From Neodiprion pinetum (Eukaryota; Arthropoda; Insecta; Hymenoptera; Diprionidae): a DNA stretch of 64,000 bases. The notes under the pieces were generated by a model. That model was not told the DNA's origin, did no database searches, and saw only the letters and a list, made by a program, of their open reading frames with translations. Both the position numbers and the translations under genes were made by a program. Shown in pieces: positions 1-14,712 of the stretch. Location of the stretch: NCBI RefSeq assembly GCF_021155775.2, contig NC_060234.1:34159026-34223025 (forward strand), written 5' to 3'. The stretch's first letter is position 1, and every line of letters begins with the position of its first letter.

Positions 1-3000
1 AGGACCATCCAGGATTGCCAAGGCTGGCCCAGTCGTCGAAGTCCTTACGGGATCCCCGCATGTACATCATACCGTTCATCACGCTGGTGCCTCCTAGGAC
101 CTGAAAAGTTAACGTCCACGTATTACCGAAGCTGCAGGGTTGAGATCAGAGCACCTTCCCCGAAGATAACTAACAATAAATAAAGATAAGATAAGCAGGT
201 GCGGTACCTTCTCTTTTTCTCGTTAAAGAGAAAATTCGTCTAACATCCTATGCCGACTATAAATATATCTTGGAATCCATTTCGTTTCTTTGCGGTTAAT
301 GTGTCTTAAAATTGGGATAGCGTAATTATACATGTAATTCGGCTGATAAATTTCATCTTCCACCGATTATATTCTTCATTCTGAAGATGGTATAAGCTAA
401 CCATTAATTATAATATTTAGTTGGTTCTTTTCATTTTTCACAGTGATGTGATATAACGAGACAGAAAGATTGTAATCGATATAATAATAGCCCAAGAGTC
501 GGATATTCACAAGATAAATTTTAAATTAATGTTTCCTTTACCAGTTTATGTAAGAAAATTTTTGCGCAGTTTACGGTTCTTTTTTTTTCACACGGACGTG
601 ATACGTATCTCCAGATGAATACCAGTTTGAGCCTAAAAATTTGCGATTTGCCACGATTTCACTTATTTTAATTGTTTTTTTGTTATTTTATTATTAATTG
701 TTATTTTAATTTAATTTAATTGCGTGACTCATTTAAATAATGCAGGGAAAAGGGAAGAGAAGTGATAAAAATAGAACAAGCACAAATGCAACGCCCTTAT
801 AGAGCTTATTGTGTTCTAAGGCGACTTATCTTTTCAATTATAAGCCATATTGTACAACTCCCAGATATAAACCAGGGTTTAATAATTTTTGAATATTTAT
901 GTGCGTCACAGGTTTACCTAGACGTCAACGCATGTCGGTGAATCATCATTACATGCATTCATCTCTCTTGACATATCCACGAATAACGGATCTCAAACGA
1001 AAAGGTCAATCCCAATTCTCAGTTGGAGTCTTTGAACGAGTCGCAAAGTGTTTGATGGACGTTTCATCGCTTGTTACGTACTTGGAATTACCGTACCAAT
1101 CACGGCTCGTGGATACTATGTATACCTTGCATTGTAACTTTTACGTTTTCTTGTTTCAGCTATCGCTGATCATTACACCGATTGTGAGATTCAAGGGCCC
1201 GTTCGCTGGTCATAAACCTTACCCCATTACATATTTCGCAAAGTATGAGGCAATTCGTACGAGAACCAAGGTTCCAAGTTATTGTGATTCATTCGGAAAC
1301 AAACGATTTTCCAGTACTCGTGATTATTACTTTGTACGAGGATTGCAGCAAAAGTTTGTGCATCACATTGTCAAATTTGTTTTTAAAACGAGTCGTTACA
1401 AGTGCTTCGAATTTTATACCACGCCAAAATTTTTTACTTCAATTGTTTTCATCAATAAATCTGGCTTAAAACCAAAAATTCATTCCACCCGTTATGAACT
1501 TCTCATTTTTATTATTCAGAAACGAACACTAACATATGAGACATGCGTTAAAGTGTTAACCAAGTACGCCTCAGGTTGAATAATTTAAAATCGGATATCA
1601 CGTCAAGAATCGAAAAATATTTATACTGTCCGTGCTTGTCCTTTACATTACAAAAGAAGAAGGGGTAAATAAAAATATTATAGCGTTGATATTTTTTACT
1701 ATTAACAGTAGTTTGAGATCGTGCACGAAGTCTTGAAATTATGGAAATTTTTACTTCTCACTTTTTCCACAGCGCGATAGTACCTCCGGTTGCGTTTATA
1801 TTGAGCGGTCATAAACCCCAAACTTGCGACGCGATACCGTGAATGCGTTCTTCGCAATTGACACATTACCTAAACTATACTATAAACTGGCATATCCCGG
1901 AGTTAGACTACTAGTTTGTACATAATGTACAAGTTATTTGACCGTGGCAAGTTTTTATTTAAAAACTCAATTGATTGGACAAAAAAAAAAAAAACACGAT
2001 CGACTTTCGGTAAAGGTACATGAATTGAATCTGATCGATCCGTTTTGACGTACCAAATCGTCTATCACTGCATTCTATAAAGTATGAAAAATCGAACAAC
2101 TGAAAATGCTTTTGCCACCTCAGGTGTTGACGGACGTAAGAAAAAAAAAACACAAGTATTATTGAAAAATAACGATATTCCATCGAGGTGTAATTCGGCG
2201 GTTCGTGGGTGCCAATGTCATCGGCGATAAGTAAGCACGTGGTGACTATCGCATTTGTAAAAGTAGAAATGTACCGATTTGAAGGACGGTCATGGAGGCG
2301 AAGGGTCACGGCGTGAAATATATATCCATGTAGACTCCAGCTCCATGCACGTCCGTTTTACTTGTATAAATATACAGAGGTATACGAATATAGGTATGCA
2401 CGCGTAGTCCCCTCACGTTCCGAGTTGACTTTCGGAGATGAAACATGTGAGTGGGTGAATGAATAGACGAGGACCTTTGTGTTTATTCATCGCTTTCGCT
2501 TTCGGCGTGTCGACTGTCCGTGCAAGTAACCCACCTTTCCTCTGGGCCAGTAGCACTTTTTGTCATCTTTATTTAGACAAGCTTCGTCCTCGCTCTCCGT
2601 CGTGTATCTCCAGTCTATATCGCTTCCTATGAAATTGAAGAAAAACGATGGAATCTGAGTGCCCGTCGGTTCGTCCAAACCCGCCTCCAACAGCAACACC
2701 GAAAACCTATTTTCCTCCGACAATCGGGCGGCGATTGTCGCCCCCGCACTGCCACCTCCTATAACGATGAAATCGTATCTGAAATAGAGAATGAGAGTGT
2801 GAGAAAAATTTTCATACCTAATGCCGAGCGCCTCGCTGACTGCGGAAGGCGAGGCACGAATGAAAAAAGTACAACTGCAAAGCGGTTGCTAAATTGTTTC
2901 GCAACTTGCACGACGCGGAATGATCCCTATTTCGTCGATTATTGTCATTTGTCACTTTGACAGATGAGCGATTATTACATGTATACGCCTTATGTAGCAC

Positions 3001-4006
3001 TAGGAAATCTGGGTTACGGGCACAAAAGTCCGGTCGCGATCAATTTGACTCCGTTCAACGGAGAAGAAGAAAAAAAAAAAGTTATGTTGAACGTTAGGTA
3101 TCCAGATACTTTGATAATTGTTATGATCAGTGCCTTTTTAGCGACACGAGACGCGATAATCATCGCGAGTGGATATAGAACTATTTCTAATCAATAAACT
3201 CCGTAACGTGATGCATGATCTGAGTTTTCACGTTGTATCGAGGCAGTGTACAAAACGGTCAATGACACGACGCAACGCGTATGTTAAATTCAGTATTCGC
3301 GAATTTTTCATACTGAAGTTATAACTTTCATTCAATTCATCACATAGAATTTGGCACTTTTTGATACTCAAGTTGTAACTTCCATTTAATTCATTACATA
3401 GAATTTGGCACGTTTCCATTTTTTCTTCTATTCCATGTCTGGTTAATGTGGACGATAAAACAAACGGCTAAAGTAGTATTTATCGATAGAATCTTGCTTT
3501 GTCACCAAAATCTAATTACGAATAGCTTGAAATTGGCGTCTGAAGCACGATTTATCCGTCGGTGCAGGAGAGGTTGGGATAATCGACAAAAATATCGAAG
3601 AAATTGAAACAGTTATATTTTTGCAGAGGCAAAATTCAATCCCTGCAATTGACTTGAAGTTTTACTATTTTCGCCAAGCCTCATTTGACCGAGCACGATA
3701 GATCTGATACGTCAAGTTACGAATGCTCGCGCAACGGTTTTCCATTCATGATCGATTCCCGTGCTCCGATTGGTCCCCATCTTCGATCCTCGATAAGACA
3801 ACGCGTAACGTTACGCAGCTGGCGACCTTCCCTCACCTTGTGTCGACGTAATCTCGAGATTGCGGCCGGTTGCAAGGATCCTCGAGGTCGCACTGGCTCC
3901 GCAGAAAAACCTCGAGGAGACCCATGAAGAGCATGAAGGACGGGCCACCGCAGGTTGAAGCCAACGTTGGCCCCGATGACGCCGTCAAAGGGCAATTGCA
4001 GCTCAT
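1..4006 (-). CDS. GMC oxidoreductase (glucose dehydrogenase-like), N-terminal part, runs off left edge
   Basis: FAD-dependent GMC-family oxidoreductase, of the insect group usually annotated as glucose dehydrogenase [FAD, quinone]. Three coding exons are visible on the minus strand: 4006-3837, 2778-2535 and 100-1, joined in phases 2 and 0. The ATG at 4006-4004 directly follows an intron acceptor, so the 5' UTR must lie in an upstream exon. About 171 residues are present. The N-terminus has the Cys-rich, hydrophobic stretch typical of insect members (FMLFMGLLEVFLRSQCD). The ADP-binding fold follows at residues 58-90 (YDFIVIGGGSAG, then LLLEAG), and GMC signature 1 spans the last junction (PRGK|VLGGTSVMNGMMYMRG). 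The substrate-binding and catalytic C-terminal part, with the His/Asn pair, is outside the window. Family is certain; the substrate cannot be read from this part. Confidence 0.92.
899..1579 (+). other. 226-codon open frame inside the GMC intron, opposite strand; not recognised
   Basis: An ATG-to-stop frame of 226 codons lies antisense within the second coding intron of the GMC gene. The translation is basic and aromatic-rich with no domain, signal peptide or repeat that I recognise. At this base composition an open frame this long is rarer than I would expect by chance, but no other gene evidence (splice sites, promoter, codon bias) supports it. It may be a remnant or a chance frame. Confidence 0.15.
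3310..3417. repeat. Two-copy tandem duplication, 54-bp unit
   Basis: Two adjacent copies of a 54-bp AT-rich unit, each ending with the shared string catagaatttggcac. They differ at several positions, so the duplication is not very recent. The copies lie in the first intron between the first two GMC coding exons. On the minus strand the unit is open and would encode an 18-residue repeat containing CQILC, but I see no sign that it is part of an exon. Confidence 0.7.
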
Positions 4007-7000
4007 CTGAAACACGGAATTTGCGAAGAATTATGCCACCAGATAGTTTAATAGCGGAACTTGGACGACAAGGTCACCAAGTATTGTTCGAAATTTACGG
4101 CAGTGATTATACTTGAAGTTCCACTTTCACGGCGCAATATGTAAGGAACACAATGGGCTATGATTTCGTATATTATTCGAGAGGTTACTAGTTCTCTGTT
4201 GCAAGATGATTTTTATTTTTGTGTTTCACCTCTGCTTGGGCAGGGCATTAAATTCTTCTCTGTCAGATTTGAACGCGTATATTCGGGAGAATTTTGTTTG
4301 TCAGGTATCGAGAGCTGAAATTCAAGAGATTGGTTCCATGAATCGGGTTTTTCATGACGTGTAGATGTAGCGCTGTTTTTCAAGTAAGGATAGTTTGGTA
4401 GTCAGCGAAGGGGAAAATCGAGTCGTAGGGTATAACGGCTACACGGGGCACTTAAATAACAAGAATTGCAATAGTTGTGGCTAATTTCACTTGTACAAAC
4501 TTTCGATTTTCACAAGTCATCAGCACCTACGTTGGAAAACATATATTTTTTTTCAACTCCTGGAGAGAATTTTTTTTCTTTGTATAATTCAATTAGACGC
4601 ACTCACTACCGTTGTTAAAAATCAGCTTTGCTGTAATACGGAAACAATGATTGGCACCGACAAAAATCGATTTAAGACATAACATAATGTAACGCTATTA
4701 TTTGAGATAAGTTCTTACGATATCTTGAAGCAGACTAGGTTTTATTTTATAAGAAAGATTACGTACGTACGAAATAACGAACCGATTTGAATGAAAGTAA
4801 AGAATGTATCCAAGGTCCGAATCCTACCGAATTTTTCAGAAATGTTCACTGGCAGTATTAACAGTTTTATAGCTTTAGGCTGATGTTAAACGTGCCGTCA
4901 ACAAATTGTGCCTATTTATTATTCTAAAAAAGATCGAGCATCTGTTGGTTTGAACCGTAAAACTTTCACATGTCATTACAAAAAGCTGTAAAACGTTTAA
5001 AATATTCTAGATTAATTGCGATATCAGAGGAATTTTATGCGGTAGACGAAGGATCGAAATCCCGAGAGAAATGAGCCGGTACAGTATTAATGTCGAATAA
5101 TTTTTCACTACTTCAAAGCCTGTAAAAATATTGCGAAGCGTTCTCAAGTTCCAAACGCTGAACCCAACGTCGCGTCGGTAGCTAATAACACAGGTCAACA
5201 CAGAAATAGAAAAAAAATTTCGAGTTTCTACTGGGATGAATAAGTTTCGATTCTATACATCTAATATTAACCAAAACCTTTATTTATTGCTTGTAAAGTT
5301 TGTTTTTGTCGTTTTTACCTTGATAAATAAGTCTTGAAGTTTTTGGTTGAGGTGCTCATTCGGAAGAATAAGAAAAAAGTTTTCACCAACATGTGATAGA
5401 CTTCACCGTGATTAACGTTATCAGGGTTAGTATGACGAAAGCGTGTCCATACGAAAATCGAAGAAGCACGCAAAATATTCATTTTTAAACTTTGTCTATC
5501 GATTCTTTTACACTTGTGGTTTATTATGGCTCGTTGTTTTTGAATAAAAGTGATTTGAATGCGAAACTAATTTTATTTAATTGTTATTTACAATAAATAT
5601 TTGAGAAAATAGGTAATTTTTCTTAAAATCTAAAATATCGTTCTCGTTTCCACGAAAGCAAACTTTTTCTAATAAAAATATTTTTTCATCGGTCAGTTAG
5701 ACAGAAGAAATCAAAAATTGACATCCAGAACCCAGACTCAAAATTGGTGTTGACAGGTGTGTTTCATGGAAGTGCAAACACGAGTGTTTCATATCCGTCA
5801 GATGCGAAGGATGATCAAAGTCAACCTCGTTTGTTCCCCAGTAGTCGTAAATACCGCTTTCGCCTGGGTAATATTATACCGCTATCCGTTACACACTAGG
5901 AGACTCTTCGCGCTGTGTTTATCTTGTTAAGATTGACTTTTGGCCCGAAGCCGGAGGTCCGTTGATCGGCTTGAGCCTCGTTCATCCTAGCCGAAGGATT
6001 GGAACTCCGGCATATTATACACACCCGGTGAAACGTGCATGTAATTAAAAACCATAAAAATGCGTGACTTTCGCAACGTTTCGCCGAGGCCCCGTCTTGG
6101 CGGTCAGTGAACGTAACGGTATTACGGTATTGCCTCTTGTAATTCCTTCAGATTACGCCCATCGCACCAGGTGTAACGACACGACGAAGCTTCGGCTCGG
6201 CTGTTTCACCGTTCGTCGCAAGAACCCCAGGGTTCGTTCGACTGTGCGGAAATTCCGATCACGCGCATCTCGTGACCGATCTCATCGAGGCAACAGCCTT
6301 CTATAGGCGAATTCTCGAGTATTCGAATTGTATAATAGCCGACGTTGCACGGCGGGTCAAGCTTTTCCGCTCCTGACGCAACCCGACGCGTCTAAGCGGG
6401 ACAGGGATCGGAAGTTGCAGAATATTGGAAATGCCTAAGGTTGTCACGAATTGCGGTGATCTACCGGATACGGTGTCGAAACTCAGGTCCCGGACTGCAG
6501 TCATTGTTGTTGCAGCTTTTGTAACCATATGAATTGTCCCGATTCCAGTCTCCCTCCCGGTGGACTTCGTCACTCCATCCGCGATACGAAAAGAAAGAAT
6601 GATGAAAAATATAACCGAATGGGTATCGGCACACGCAACGAGATCGCGGTATTATTGTGCGGAGAATCATGGCAATTATAAAAGTGTTAGTCTACGCGTA
6701 TTATAATTATTACACCGCGGTAGGAAATGAGGACGCGGATACCGAGCGGAGGTTCCCTCTTAAAATGAGCCACTGATTCATGTGGCACTGTGTATCAAGA
6801 TCACAGTTATCTGTCATCGAGCGTAAAGAAGCAAATTCGCAATTAGTTCGTTACGACCGATTCAACTAACGTCGACGTCAGATCTAACTAATCAAAGACT
6901 TGGCACCATTCTAGGTATATGCTGAATAAAAAACGCTGGGCATGTTCGTGACTGACTTCATATTCTGGCTTTTACCACTTGCACTTTTCCCTCTTCGACT

Positions 7001-10000
7001 CCGTATCGTATGAAAATTTTCCCAGGGCTGTAAAGTTGTTGTTGAGTGCCTCTGAAATAACGCACATCCGCAGTAGCATGCATGGATTATTCATGGCGTC
7101 TGCCTGCAGAAGGCAAAAGGAGCGAGACTGGATTGGATTGCCTGTCGCGAATTGATAAAGAGAAATATGCGTGTATTATATTGTGCGCGAAAGCTCTGAA
7201 GAACCGAATATCACGTGATCGCTGATGATGTACATTGTTAATTTTTTAAATTGTTCACCCGCACGCACAATAACCGTTGGAAACACGATTCAGCCCAGTT
7301 ACGAAATCTGTTACGATTCTCAACGGCTACTTTCCTACACCCTGCAAGTCGATGGATTGTGCTTTGTCAGGGAGTTTATGGATGTGTGCGAAGTATCTTT
7401 ACGTTTCCGCGTACATTTATATTATATCGCGGGCATCCATCTAGTCCACGTGCGTAATCCATGATACCAATATGTTAAATAAATATACACGTGCATATAA
7501 GGAACTGTATTGCACAGCCCAACATGTGAGCTTATGTTTAATTCATTTATTATTTATTGCATTTACTTCTACGCCGGTTCACCGTCCGAATCCAGTGACT
7601 GTTATACAAATGATATATATGATTGCCAAACGTCTAGATCAGGTTGTGAATTAATCGGTCGAATTTATCAACGGCAAGTCATCTAGTAGCATTCGATTCG
7701 CGTAAAAATGCGAGGAAACCTCGAAAAATTTGTCGAAAAACACTGATTTCTTTATTTTACTTAACAATAGAAAGGAAAGAATCGCAATGCGTGAAAAGCT
7801 GCGATTTCCACGAATCACCGAAACAACGGCTGGTGAATCCAGGTAATGCAGAACGAGAAATTATTTGGAGCGTAAGAAAACTCGTTCGGTGAAACGTGCA
7901 CCGGTACCTATAATAATCCGATTCTCACTGTATGTTTCTACTTCGATTGGCAACAGCGTCTGTATTCGATGAATCCGTTATTATTCCGCGTTCGCTAACA
8001 CGTTCGATCAGATTTCTGCATCGATGAAAAATCGAGTTATCGGGACAAAATCGCTGAATCAAATTTGGCTGTGGATCACACTTTTCCAAAAGTGAAAGAG
8101 ATTATCTTCTACAGGTAAATTTCTGCTATTCCGAGGTAAAATTATCACCTCCGTGTGTAACGGTGACATGGTTATTGCTCAAGATTATAGAGACAGGAAA
8201 TTTTATTTCACATATGATGTATGAAATTAATAGGCGTTTACTTTCACCGGTTCCCTGAATATTTTGTCTCTTTTAAGCGTGCAATAAAATTGTGGCTATG
8301 CTCTTAGGCCACTATAATACCCAATAACCGTCACCTGCTAGTGACGTGTTAAATCTTATTGGTTCACCGACTTGTACCTTAACTTAGGGGCTGAATTGTT
8401 TCGAAAGCGAATTTCGTTGACGTAGAGTAGTTAATTATCTCTAGCTTGAATCGAGGCGCGACTTTTGAGTCTGATATCCAACCTAACCTGACTATATTCT
8501 AAACGGGACGGGTCAAGAACCATTAACCACGGTGGTTGACAGGTACTATTTCTTTTCATAAATAAACACTGTCATGCGATTCTGCTTACGAGAGAAAACG
8601 TTATAAATTCATACGACTCTCGTAAGAGGAAGAAGCAGGGTCAGTTATCACGCTTCACGGTCTTGGCGTACAAATATTGGCAATATCGTGGATCGATCAA
8701 TGATTTAAATCGAAAAGTTGCGCAATGCATCACACACTCTCGACTCATGATAAATTCTTCAAACAGTTCGAGTTTCCGCAATATTGGCATAGAATTGATA
8801 CGAAACGCTGACGACCGTCGATGATTAATTCGCAGCGATTTCTTTACCGGGTATCGTCGCTTCAATTACTCGAAAGTGTGGCGTAACCTTGACTTCGGAT
8901 CCGCTACTCGCAAGTCTGGAGTACGCAAATGGATTTTACCGATAGACCCGTGGAACAGGTCGGGCATGCAGCCTCGAGCAATCGATCAACTGTTCAGCCT
9001 CCATGACTGTGTGGGTATCACGTAATAATTTCGCAATAAACATAGCAGGCAGATTTGGTACCTATCGCATGGATTGGCGAACGAGTGGCTAACTTTGGTA
9101 CCGAGAAGTCTTTGGCATGTGAACGTGTAAGTGATCCTGGACCAATCGCGTACGGTGCTCGGACGATTTTATACAAGAACTAGGATACTGGGGCACTTTG
9201 AAACAACTTTCTCGATTAAAAGTCTCAGGTATCAGACACGAGTTCGTGGTAGAGTAGCATGTATGTGTGCGTTATTTTTTTCCCGTCAAGTGTGTGACCT
9301 CTCTAATTAATTTGGTGCTTATTTCGTCTTCCTTTATTACTCCGTAACTCTAATGTGGCTGTCTTTAATCACGAGAGCTCGAATAATCGGCCCGATCTTT
9401 CGGTAGATCACAAAAGTCAAAGTTCAAAATTTCATTTGCACTGTCATTCCAAGCTGTAGGAATTACAGCGTTGTTACGAGTTCGTCTGGACTCGTGTCAG
9501 CAGTATACGATAGAGATCAGGTAGTTGGTCTCCAAATATCTACCAGTGAGGGACTACTTGCTCGTCGCCGTTGTTCGGGGATTATCAAATTATTGTCAGG
9601 AAGCTACATCTGCTGGAGCGCTTGGGTTGAATTGAGTTTCGACCTATGGTTCAGAGAGAGATGATTATAGAGGCAATGAGCCGCTTACTTGCAGTCTGGA
9701 TGCTCAGTCTGCAGATAAGCTATAACAATCAGAAGTCGCACAGAGGCTCAAACCTAGATATACGATGCAAAATTCATCGGAATAAGATAGATTTGAGCAT
9801 TTAATTTCCATTCCATGGCCTGGACTAGTGATTCTGAAGAGCTCGGTACAGTGCGAATAGTCTCTGCGTTTATAGGTATATCTTCTGCTCACGGCGAATT
9901 TCTGTCATGGCCACGATTTTGGCCTCTCGTGCAAGTAACACACTAACATCTCGAGGTTTAGCAAACTTTGAATAGGGACGTGTGGGACATTCTTGTCATG

Positions 10001-12368
10001 CAGCGTCTAATTCTTACGGAGGTGTGCAAATTATTCGTATAAAGCGGTTATAACATCAAAAGTTAATTATGAGCACATCACACGCAGCCTTACTATCTCA
10101 TTCATCATGTGATTATCATTGCAGGGACGGTATACGTGCGTAGACATTAAACTCCGACAGTAGATTGCTGTGGAGGTTCGCGTTCCCACGTTTCCAAACG
10201 GTAGCCAGTCTATTGTCAAGTGCGCCAGAGTTAAGTCAGAATACTATTGCGAATGAGTCGTTAATGTTTACACTAATGTGACGGGAGTAAAAATCTTTTC
10301 AATTTTTAGTCTCCTGTATTATACTTTCACCAATAATTCGATCCACTCGTGCTGCTTAATTTAATTCTATGCAGTGAGAAGATCCTAACACATCCCCTTT
10401 ACGATATGATCCGTTCCACGTGTGTACTAGCGAAAACATTGCAGTATTACACCATTTATAGACGCACCAACGTGCGTAGATGCATACGCGGAGTGAGAGT
10501 TTAAATTGGAATCTCGAGTGTGATCCAAGGAGTGAATGTAAAAGGATTGGCACAATCACGTTACCTATTCGTATATGTCAAGGAAAGGATGCCCCATGAT
10601 TATGGAGGCAGATCCCCCGGTACAAGATTCTAGACAATATGGCTAGTCACTCTGCGTGGCCAGTTTACATCTAGGGATTCATTACAGAGCTGAATAAATC
10701 GCGGTCACGAATCAGCTTTTGAATTGCTATACCTACACCAAGCTCTTCCGCAAGGTCGCGAGTACTTTTTGCTCCTTGGCGATTCGAGTCCCTACCTCGG
10801 AGCATGAATTCGAAAATTGCAGAATTCCGGGTCTCGTGTTAACCTGTAGTTAGCGATCACGATTCCGGGTCTGGCGGTAACATTGGCAACCTGAGCTCGG
10901 AACGGAAACAAGCAAAGTGACACGGATTGGCAGGCGTTAATATGGTTTCCAATTACACGTTGCCTCACACCTTTTGACATGGCGTTACGACTTGCGGTGA
11001 CTCGAAGATATCTACTCCCCATCACAACTTTGTTTTTTTCCGGTGACTTTGGCAATAAAGAATTCATGACGATTGTAAAGAGAACGAAGAGACTTCGAAT
11101 GGCAGGCCACTTCTCGAAGATACTGACTGGACCGGTTATATACCTCAATAAGGTGCACTGGTCCTGTGAAACAACTATACGCTTCTAAAGTTTGCAGACA
11201 TCGCTCCGCTCGGGCCTCGGTTAACAAATTGCATTAATTTATTTTTTGAGTCGGCATTACCGCTTGCTGATCTACTGCCTCGATAGCACACCGTGACCCA
11301 TAAAATAGATCCATCTAATATGCTAATCGACCACTAATTGACTTTGGAATGGACGAGATGAATCGCGTTTGTTAGTCCGCCTCTACCTAAGATGATTTGG
11401 ATTAAAAAGACTACGAGAAGTCCGCAATCTTTAGCCGTATATGTATGCTACGAAATTAATACTCTTCATTTCACAAATATTTCATACGAGAGAAATGAGT
11501 ATTCCGAAATGAGATCCGTTTGACTTTAAATAATCCCGTCAAAAATTATGATGGGGCATTTGTCATGGGAAATATATCAAACATGATTCCAGGGTCAGCA
11601 ATTCGCTGTCGCTGTATAAGATAATGACAATGTCACCAGAACTGACTCTAAGTATCGTATAATCTAGTTTTCGCGCAGCCATGCAAATTATCCTCTCGTA
11701 CGATCCACGTCTATGTACAGATAGTCAAATACTTTTGGGCCCTAATTATTTTGGTTTGCCGGTGGACAGATATTACAGTTGCGGCGTCCTTTCACTTTTC
11801 TTCTATCTCGACGTTATCCTTGCATCGATCAAATTCGTACGTTATAGGCATGTACCGAGTAAGATCGAAGACGAGTTTGAAATCGAATTACGAAACGAAT
11901 TCTTCTATCGATGTTTGACCGAATATGTAATGTTCGAAAATGTTAAAAACACACTTAAAAACGATGCTTTAACGAGTATGACATTTGTAACGAAAGTTTT
12001 AGCAGCCACTTGAACGACGAGAGACGCAAAAAACCCATTTAAGAATCTCCGGTTGTGATCCACAGAAGTCGAGTCGCAACTCAGGCAATAATCTCGATCT
12101 CGACATGCCGCGTGGAGGATGAAGACATTGAACCCGCGAATGTGACGATGCATGAAAAATTATAACCGTAGTCAGCGTGCGACGTATGAATCAGTTACAC
12201 TGAATAATAAAGTTAAAAAATTACTACAGGAGAGAGAGAATCGGTAACAGCGTAACCGTTCAAAGTGATTGATTGTCATGCAGGTGAATGGATTCTCAAA
12301 TGGACAAATGTCAGACAAACAACCGTCAACCGACTGTGAAAAATGACCCAAAGAATGACGCCACTTAC
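4007..12368. other. 8.4 kb without recognisable genes (probable GMC 5' intron and upstream DNA)
   Basis: No open frame here resembles a known protein and none links to others by matched splice phases. 6060-6720 is richer in GC than its surroundings and could be regulatory. If the donor at 12369 belongs to the GMC gene, this whole stretch is its 5' UTR intron. Nothing else supportable was seen. Confidence 0.5.
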
Positions 12369-12560
12369 CGTGTACGTTGATTCGAAAAGTTTTCGCCCGC
12401 GGAGATGAACGGCCGACGTTGGAATAAACTCGTGAGAGAAGATTATCGAAGAAGATCGGAGACCCCTTCGAATGATTTCCCAAATGCGGGGGAGCAGAAC
12501 CAGCCGGCGTCGCAACCGACGATCAACAACGAACTGCACCGCAACCACTCTCCATCGGCT
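12369..12560 (-). promoter_or_regulatory. Candidate 5' non-coding first exon with strong donor, possibly of the GMC gene
   Basis: On the minus strand a consensus donor (CACG|GTAAGTGG) ends at 12369. It follows a GC-richer stretch of 150-200 bp that looks like an insect first exon. The next acceptor downstream on that strand that begins coding sequence is the GMC start exon at 4006, which needs just such a leader. The pairing is inferred from position and splice strength only. The upstream limit given here is arbitrary. Confidence 0.3.
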
Positions 12561-12569
12561 ATGTAATAT

Positions 12570-14712
12570 CCAGGAGCGTCCCGTCACCGCTTCCACCACT
12601 ACGACTTCACCTGGTTAGTTTTCATCTCGGATTCGCCACACGCTGGTCTTTACGGACCATCGAGCTGCAAAATTTGGCCCTCGAATTTCTGCATGCGGAT
12701 GTAAATCCAGAACCAGGTATGTGGGATACGGTGTCGAGGCGAATAGTTTAGACCCGTTTGTTTTGATAATCAATGTTACTTTTCAGTTTTTACAATAATC
12801 TGATCGACGTATTAAAGCAGTCGGTCCGATGAAACCGTGACTGCTTCGTGACTTGACCTTTTAGAAGTCATTGCTTCGGGGGATCACCTCCAAGCTTCCA
12901 GGACGGTGCGGAAAATCCGGTTTCTCAATAGGCGGTAAAGAATTTTTTATCGTAATTAAAATAAATTATATAAAAAATAAAAATAATTAAATGTCTTGGT
13001 TTTTGTGACTATAGCGAGTCCAAGTCGCGTGAACGAGATTTCGTATTTCTCAGGTCAGTGGTTTTGTTATCATAGAGTTCGAATCAATCGACAAGTACAA
13101 TAATCGAGTAGCCAGAGTTTGAGATTCTCATTCTTGTTAAGTTTGTTTCGCTATTTTTTTATAACTTGTCTGCTTAATTCACACCGTAGACAATGCCGTC
13201 TATAAAAGAAGTGCGGCAGAGCCAACGTCGAATGATTACAAAATAGTATTTTTTCTCCATTCTTTTATACCAAAATCTGATTTTTTAAATAATCAGATCA
13301 AGATCCGACGACGTCCACATCTGTTGGGCACGGATTCTTCGGGAGTATAGAATTTTAAAACTACTGTGAAATAATATGAAGAGCGCGGTTTAATTTTGGC
13401 CTATTTCTGTGGCTCGTTGGGTATAATACAGGATGTACGTATAATACGTTTCACGTACTGTTATCGTAACTTCTTGAGACGTGGGATATAATTTTTAATT
13501 TTAAACAGAGAAAGGATTTTAATTCATTCTGAATATGAAAATTATGCAAGGTGGTAGGTACACAACGTGTGCGTTATACACTAATTGCCACGATATTTTC
13601 ACTCGCTGAACACACATGTACATGCATAAATAACATACCTTTATACGAAGAGGAGAATTGAATTTCCGTACAACAAATCCACCATACAATTACGCACGCG
13701 CAATTCAACCCACTGTAACGTTTCGTTAAGATGGTTCCATCTCCTATCCTGCAATGTCTTACGGTACGTTATTTTGTATTTCCAATGGATGTCCAATTCT
13801 CGCTCAAATAAACGAACGTATTTCAAGTGTCGTCAGTCGTCTGGCGTTTGATTCACGATTTGAACTTGCGTGAACTTCGAGTACGTAGTTCTGTACGTAC
13901 CGTTAAGTGGCGACTCCTGCGTAACTTTGTTGCTTCTTTGAGCTTCGTCTATCACCTATTTCAGCACGTGCTGAAAGTTAGCGATGCGTAACGGCGAGTG
14001 ACCAAGGTGTCGGTACTTGAGGCGTGTAAAAAGCGTGTTCCGAGCGATATCAAACGATTTGGTGCACGCGGCGTGGGTCAAGAGACGGAGAAAACTTCAC
14101 GGAAGTCTGGGCTGTTCGCTGTTTGGCGAAATTTCGTAACCAACTAGCTTTACAACCCTCGCTCGCTGAAGCTCACTCGGAGTCGGATGCCTAGTATAAC
14201 ACTGGTTTTTGTGCGTGTAAGCTCGCTTACTCGTTGTCGTGTTTTACCATATGACATAGTTGTAGGGGAGACTGGGGCACGATGGACTCCCCAAAAAAGT
14301 CTGGTACTTGCTTCACAGTATACAGAATGAACACTGCCTTTGTACATGTGACGCAAACCGAATCTGCCCGTAAGATTTTTCCTATATAATTTTACAAACC
14401 ACATTTACACATGCATGTAAGTATAACGTATTGTGATTTTATGACAGTAAATTTCGTCAAAAAATACCACGGAACAATCAGCTAAGTGCTAACAGATTTG
14501 AAACACGACGCACAGCAATTTTAGCTCTAATTGAACGACGTTATTGTCATGTATTCCTATGTATACTATGCCAACTACTCACCAGTTGCAATTTGTTGAT
14601 CCTGGTCGTTCGGTTTTTTTTCCGATTCAAAATGTTATCTGAAGCATGCATATTGGTTTGATAGTACAAGACATGACGTTTTCAATAATCAAACTTGTAC
14701 ACTTGAAACTTG
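12570..14712. other. Intergenic, nothing recognised
   Basis: AT-rich sequence with short frames only. No domain, repeat family or promoter could be supported between the candidate first exon and the minisatellite. Confidence 0.5.

Noticed and set aside
13075..13095. tRNA gene suggested by a B-box-like GTTCGAATC
   Set aside because: No A box, acceptor stem or cloverleaf could be built around it.
14260..14300. gggagactggggcacgatgg as a transposon end
   Set aside because: It resembles terminal motifs I have seen in dispersed insect repeats, but no matching inverted end or target duplication was found nearby.
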